From NCBI GenBank assembly GCA_026388755.1, contig JAPLJE010000182.1, positions 1 through 7,581 of the forward strand: a stretch of 7,581 bases of DNA, read 5' to 3'. Of this stretch, positions 4,701 through 7,581 are shown in pieces. This DNA is from Deltaproteobacteria bacterium (GTDB taxonomy: Bacteria > Desulfobacterota > Desulfobacteria > Desulfobacterales > Desulfatirhabdiaceae). The translations under genes were made by a program, and so were the position numbers. Position 1 is the stretch's first letter. Each line of letters opens with the position of its first letter. The notes under the pieces are model-generated. The model had not been told where the DNA came from, searched no databases, and saw only the letters and a list, made by a program, of their open reading frames with translations.

Positions 4701-6825
4701 ATCCAGCCGGATCTGGGCCCAAACCATTCGGGACAAGTGGCAAAAGGCCCCTGACGGCATCCCGATCATCATTCCCGTAGTTGCGGGCGGAGGTGAGATC
4801 CTGGAAGGCAGGTCTTTTGGGGAATGCCTGGATATTTCACGGATCGGCGAATCTGGCGAGAAGCACCTGATTGCCCGTTATACCCTGGCGGATGAAAAAG
4901 ACATTGATCTTGCGGTCTCGGTTGCCAAGGCAGATCCAAACGGCTGGCGCGAAAAGCCCCTGGCCGAGCGGCATGAAATTCTGTCCCGCGTGGCCGGGGA
5001 ACTTCGCATGGCAAGGGCAGATCTGATCGGCGCAGCCGACGCCAATACCGGAAAAGTGTTTTCAGAGGGGGATGTCGAGGTTTCCGAAGCCATCGACTTT
5101 GCGGAATATTACCCGCACTCGGTCAGGGCGTTTGACGACATGCATCATGTCCGCTGTGCGGGCAAAGGCGTGGGACTGGTGATTTCTCCCTGGAATTTTC
5201 CCATTGCCATTCCCTGCGGCGGAATTCTCGCCGCCCTGTCCGCGGGCAACACCGTCATTTTCAAGCCGCCTTCAGCCGCTGTTCTGGTGGCGTGGGAAAT
5301 TTGCCAGTGTTTCTGGCGAGCTGGAGTTTCCAAAAACGTTCTCCAGTTTTTACCCTGTGCGGGATCGACCGCTGGCGCGAAACTGACACATCATCCGGAT
5401 GTGGATTTTATCATTCTGACTGGCGGTACCGATACCGGAATGCGGATTCTCAAAGAGCGGCCTGCTGTCTTTCTGGCTGCCGAGACCGGCGGAAAAAACG
5501 CCACGATCGTCACTGCCATGAGCGACCGGGACCAGGCCATCAAAAACGTCATTCAGTCTGCATTTGGTCACTGCGGCCAGAAATGCTCGGCAACCTCTCT
5601 TCTCATCCTTGAAAAAGAAGTCTATGAAGATCCGGTTTTCAAAAAACAGCTCGTGGATGCGGCCAGAAGCTTTTCGGTGGGCTCTGTCTGGGCGTTTGAA
5701 AACCGGATGGGCCCGTTGATCCAGCCGCCTTCCGGAGACCTGAAATCCGCTCTCACAAAGCTGGAGCCAGGCGAATCCTGGGTTCTGAAACCTGAAAACA
5801 TCGGCTCCAATCCGCATCTGTGGACTCCCGGAATCAAATGGGGTGTCAAACCCGGAAGCTATACCCATCTGACGGAGTTTTTCGGGCCGGTTCTGGGGGT
5901 TATGTGCGCAAAGAATCTGGAAGAAGCCATCGATCTGGTCAATCAAACCGGTTACGGTCTGACGTCCGGGATTGAAAGCCTCGATAAACGGGAGCAGGTG
6001 CTGTGGAAGAGCCGGATCAAGGCCGGGAATCTTTATATCAACAGGGGAACCACTGGAGCCATTGTGCTTCGGCAGCCCTTCGGCGGTATGAGAAAATCCG
6101 CGCTGGGATCGGGAATCAAGGCAGGAGGACCCAATTATGTGAGTCAGTTCATGAATTTTGAAGAAACCGGCCTGCCTCCGATTGGCGCGATTCGGAAGGA
6201 CTCGGAAATCCTGCGGCTTTCCCGGAGATGGCGGATCAAACTGGATGGAAATCATTTCCCCGGCATAGAAGCCGATATGTCAAAAACCATCCGGGCCATT
6301 CAGAGCTACGTTTATCGGGCTGAACAGGAATTCCGGGTTGAAAAAGATTATTTTCACTTGAGGGGGCAGGACAACGTCGTCCGGTTTCTACCGGTGGGGA
6401 CCGTTGCTGTCCGCATTCATGGCGACGACTCGCTTTTTGAAACCCTGGCCAGGATTGCAGCGGTCCGGATTTCGGAATGCTCGCTGCTTGTCAGCATTCC
6501 GCCGGGTCTTGTCAACACCACCACGTCATTTCTGGGTTCAAAGGAAGGTCAGGCCCTTCTCAAAGATGCTCGCGTGGTTCGCCAGACCGACAGGGATCTG
6601 ATTCAGATGCTTTCAAAAATACAGCGGATTCGCTATGCCCATCCGGACCGGGTGCCGTCGTCGGTTATGGCAGCGGCGGCTGAAAAAGGATTTTACATCT
6701 CCCGCATGCCGGTCCTGATGGAAGGCCGGATCGAGCTTCTGCATTATTTTCAGGAACAGAGCATCTGTGACAATTATCACCGGTATGGAAACTTGGGGGA
6801 GCGGGCCATGGTTTCTCCGGTATGA
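4687..6825 (+). CDS. PutA P5C/glutamate-semialdehyde dehydrogenase half plus C-terminal domain
   Basis: The homologous reading starts at the second copy of the duplication, in the frame of GAC 4687. The frame is open further upstream to ATG 4531, but that stretch only shadows the PRODH domain. ALDH motifs are complete: SPWNFPIAIPCGG (N668 in the rejoined protein), FKPPSA, LTGGTDTG, the general base in AETGGKN (E764), the nucleophile in GQKCSA (C798), EFFGPVLGV and QPFGGMRKSALG. A region of ~210 residues follows, containing GQDNVVRF and ending in EQSICDNYHRYGNLGER, as in PutAs with the extra ALDH-like C-terminal domain that caps the tunnel. The first in-frame ATG after the junction lies far inside the domain (5008), so no good independent start exists. 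Without the upstream frame this half is probably not made. Confidence 0.8.
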   Translation, partial: DWALKSSRIWAQTIRDKWQKAPDGIPIIIPVVAGGGEILEGRSFGECLDISRIGESGEKHLIARYTLADEKDIDLAVSVAKADPNGWREKPLAERHEILSRVAGELRMARADLIGAADANTGKVFSEGDVEVSEAIDFAEYYPHSVRAFDDMHHVRCAGKGVGLVISPWNFPIAIPCGGILAALSAGNTVIFKPPSAAVLVAWEICQCFWRAGVSKNVLQFLPCAGSTAGAKLTHHPDVDFIILTGGTDTGMRILKERPAVFLAAETGGKNATIVTAMSDRDQAIKNVIQSAFGHCGQKCSATSLLILEKEVYEDPVFKKQLVDAARSFSVGSVWAFENRMGPLIQPPSGDLKSALTKLEPGESWVLKPENIGSNPHLWTPGIKWGVKPGSYTHLTEFFGPVLGVMCAKNLEEAIDLVNQTGYGLTSGIESLDKREQVLWKSRIKAGNLYINRGTTGAIVLRQPFGGMRKSALGSGIKAGGPNYVSQFMNFEETGLPPIGAIRKDSEILRLSRRWRIKLDGNHFPGIEADMSKTIRAIQSYVYRAEQEFRVEKDYFHLRGQDNVVRFLPVGTVAVRIHGDDSLFETLARIAAVRISECSLLVSIPPGLVNTTTSFLGSKEGQALLKDARVVRQTDRDLIQMLSKIQRIRYAHPDRVPSSVMAAAAEKGFYISRMPVLMEGRIELLHYFQEQSICDNYHRYGNLGERAMVSPV

Positions 6826-6896
6826 TTCAATGAGAGTCCGTTCATCAAAAAGGCTTCTGGCAACTCACCACAACCGATTGATATGGATTCGATTTT

Positions 6897-6902
6897 AGGA
6901 GG
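6897..6902 (+). promoter_or_regulatory. Strong ribosome binding site with no ATG after it
   Basis: AGGAGG is a full match to the Shine-Dalgarno core. Two TTG codons follow: at 6909 (6-nt gap, a 27-codon ORF ending at 6992) and at 6914 (11-nt gap, a 40-codon ORF ending at 7036). The second ORF overlaps the start of the next gene and is the better candidate, although its spacing is long. No promoter or terminator is evident in 6826-6896. Confidence 0.5.
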
Positions 6903-6913
6903 AATAAATTGCT

Positions 6914-7036
6914 TTGCAGAAAGGAATTTTCTCTGCTATTTTTTATAAAGAAGTGGATGTCGAGCATGGCGGCCGACTTGTTACTCCCTTAACCAGACAA
7001 TCCGATAAAACGAAAGTTCAACAGATCCTATTATGA
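6914..7036 (+). CDS. Possible 40-residue leader or small protein
   Basis: TTG 6914 opens a 40-codon ORF. Its product begins MQKGIFSAIFYKEVDVEHGG and ends QQILL; it is hydrophilic with no membrane segment. I do not recognise it. Support comes from the AGGAGG upstream and from its stop TGA (7034-7036), which overlaps the ATG (7033-7035) of the next ORF as ATGA, a common arrangement for translational coupling. The downstream ORF has no ribosome binding site of its own, which makes coupling attractive. Against it: the start is TTG at a long 11-nt spacing, and small ORFs occur by chance. It might also be the remnant 5' part of a longer ancestral gene. Confidence 0.35.
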   Translation: MQKGIFSAIFYKEVDVEHGGRLVTPLTRQSDKTKVQQILL

Positions 7037-7290
7037 AAGACGAAAACGGCCTATATTATTATCCATTTCCGGATAACAAACGTGTGCGGATGTATGTGCA
7101 GGATGATGACGGTGTCATCTGCTTCAGATTGTGGAGCGCTGATGATGCCGAGCTTTGGAAAGCCCATGGCTGGATGCCCTACAGAGCCATTCTGGAGGCA
7201 TCCCAGATGAACACCCAAAAACATTTTGACCCGAAGCAGGCATATGACATTCGGGTGGCGCGGGAGTTGCTGGAAGAAAACAGAGCATAG
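7033..7290 (+). CDS. Small hypothetical protein, 85 residues
   Basis: I do not recognise a named family. The protein starts MKDENGLYYYPFPDNKRVRM, is acidic and aromatic-rich (YYY, FRLW, WKAHGW, MPY) and ends in a charged helix (AYDIRVARELLEENRA). It has no signal peptide, membrane segment or cysteine cluster, so it is probably a small folded cytoplasmic protein. The alternating strand-like first half (VRMYVQDDDGVICFRLW) followed by helices suggests a compact alpha/beta fold. ATG 7033 is the only ATG near the 5' end (an in-frame stop lies at 7006) and lacks a ribosome binding site, but it overlaps the upstream short ORF by ATGA. Ordinary codon use and a composition unlike a shadow frame make it likely to be a real gene. 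Confidence 0.7.
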   Translation: MKDENGLYYYPFPDNKRVRMYVQDDDGVICFRLWSADDAELWKAHGWMPYRAILEASQMNTQKHFDPKQAYDIRVARELLEENRA

Positions 7291-7293
7291 AAA

Positions 7294-7384
7294 ACCGGTA
7301 ATGGGTCATCGGTAAGGGGTAAGAATAAACACCTGCATCCCATTACCGATGATCCACAGCCCGCTTGCATCAATACCGGTAATG
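7294..7384. repeat. Cluster of CGGTAATGGG-like direct and inverted repeats between convergent genes
   Basis: ACCGGTAATG occurs at 7294-7303 and again at 7375-7384. CGGTAATGGG (7296-7305) has a perfect 10-bp inverted partner at 7339-7348, with a 33-nt spacer. A degenerate copy, CATCGGTAAGGGG, lies at 7307-7319. The cluster fills the gap between the hypothetical gene and ahcY and runs into the last codons of ahcY. The inverted pair could form a hairpin in either transcript and act as a bidirectional end, but no T-tract follows on either strand, so it is not called a terminator. Confidence 0.6.
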
Positions 7385-7581
7385 ATCCGGTTTAAACGGC
7401 CCTTCAGCTGACACGCCCAGATAATCGGCCTGAAATGGTGTCAAGAGGGTGAGCTTTGCACCCAGCTTTCCCAGGTGAAGCCTGGCGACTTCTTCATCCA
7501 GAAGCTTGGGCAGGGTATAGACCCGGCATTCATGTTTCTGGGTTGCCAGGGCAATTTGGGCCATGCACTGGTTGGTAAAGC
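7370..7581 (-). CDS. ahcY: S-adenosylhomocysteinase (adenosylhomocysteine hydrolase), C-terminal part
   Basis: This is the last 69 residues of the NAD-dependent cytosolic enzyme that splits S-adenosylhomocysteine into adenosine and homocysteine, keeping methyltransferases free of product inhibition and feeding the activated methyl cycle. The visible part begins FTNQ, the conserved (S)FTNQ block. It runs through [28 protein letters not shown] and ends in the family signature [10 protein letters not shown], whose lysine and tyrosine reach into the NAD site of the neighbouring subunit. The stop TGA is the complement of 7370-7372. The rest of the gene lies beyond the right edge. The apparent internal start at 7564 is only a Met inside the domain. 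It converges with the hypothetical gene, leaving 79 nt between them. Confidence 0.97.
   Translation of the reverse strand, partial: FTNQCMAQIALATQKHECRVYTLPKLLDEEVARLHLGKLGAKLTLLTPFQADYLGVSAEGPFKPDHYRY

Larger units (their letters stand above)
3180..6825 (+). pseudogene. putA: PutA: proline dehydrogenase / L-glutamate gamma-semialdehyde dehydrogenase fusion, frameshifted by a 13-bp tandem duplication
   Basis: PutA oxidises proline to P5C with FAD, passing electrons to membrane quinone, then oxidises glutamate semialdehyde to glutamate with NAD. The gene is broken at an exact tandem duplication of GGACTGGGCCCTT (4673-4685 and 4686-4698). Removing one copy joins ...NEADTDWAL to KSSRIWAQTIR... 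and gives one 1210-residue protein with no other interruption. Order: helical arm (1 to ~170), FAD-binding PRODH barrel (~175-470), linker, ALDH-fold P5CDH (~530-990), then a C-terminal region of ~210 residues. There is no N-terminal ribbon-helix-helix domain, so it would not act as its own repressor. The length and the C-terminal region resemble type B PutAs, such as the ~1230-residue Sinorhizobium enzyme, more than the ~1000-residue minimal type. Start ATG 3180 follows GGAGG (3166-3170) at 9 nt. Confidence 0.94.

Noticed and set aside
3783..4772. Long 329-codon reading frame on the minus strand
   Set aside because: It is a shadow of the PRODH coding region: no recognisable family, while the + strand frame carries all proline dehydrogenase motifs.
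5350..6255. 301-codon reading frame on the minus strand opposite the P5CDH domain
   Set aside because: It is a shadow frame with atypical composition; the opposite strand encodes the conserved ALDH domain.
7296..7348. Inverted repeat as a bidirectional intrinsic terminator
   Set aside because: The loop is 33 nt long and no T-tract follows on either strand.
1..7581. CRISPR array, tRNA/rRNA genes, insertion sequence, toxin-antitoxin or phage genes
   Set aside because: No regularly spaced repeats, no tRNA cloverleaf, no transposase or integrase motifs and no terminal repeats were seen; all larger ORFs are housekeeping or transport genes.

Overview
The window is an ordinary chromosomal stretch of a Gram-negative bacterium with roughly balanced base composition. 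The gene set is a parvulin foldase, a CspA-type protein, a PhoU-like/Pit pair, a large fused PutA without an N-terminal DNA-binding domain, and AhcY. Together with the feel of the proteins this suggests a Desulfobacterota (deltaproteobacterial) organism, but that placement is an inference from memory and was not searched. All genes lie on the + strand except the last, a fragment of ahcY that converges from the right edge.

Layout. (1) 3-707: C-terminal part of a SurA/PrsA-like parvulin peptidyl-prolyl isomerase, cut by the left edge. (2) 716-1143: a self-contained cold-shock unit with a good sigma-70-type promoter, a leader of about 130 nt with hairpin potential, a strong ribosome binding site, a TTG-started 66-residue cold-shock protein, and a near-perfect intrinsic terminator. 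(3) 1144-1329: an AT-rich gap holding one 13-bp palindrome and no convincing promoter. (4) 1330-3130: a DUF47/PhoU-like protein followed by a Pit-family phosphate transporter, the usual pairing. (5) 3180-6825: putA, coding for a proline dehydrogenase / glutamate-semialdehyde dehydrogenase fusion with a C-terminal extension. (6) 6897-7290: a possible 40-residue ORF overlapping an unrecognised 85-residue ORF by ATGA. (7) 7294-7384: a cluster of CGGTAATGGG-like repeats between the convergent genes. (8) 7370-7581, minus strand: the last 69 residues of S-adenosylhomocysteinase.

The most striking feature is that two large genes, pit and putA, are each broken by a perfect, immediately adjacent tandem duplication: 19 bp at 2499-2536 and 13 bp at 4673-4698. 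Both units have length 3n+1, so each shifts the frame the same way. Removing one copy of either restores a full-length, motif-complete protein (357 and 1210 residues). Either the two genes were recently inactivated by the same kind of event, or the sequence contains short-overlap joining errors. I see no new defence, mobile or CRISPR-like system here.

Functionally, DUF47-Pit handles low-affinity phosphate uptake and PutA oxidises proline to glutamate. The 49-nt gap between pit and putA allows read-through, but no metabolic link is evident.
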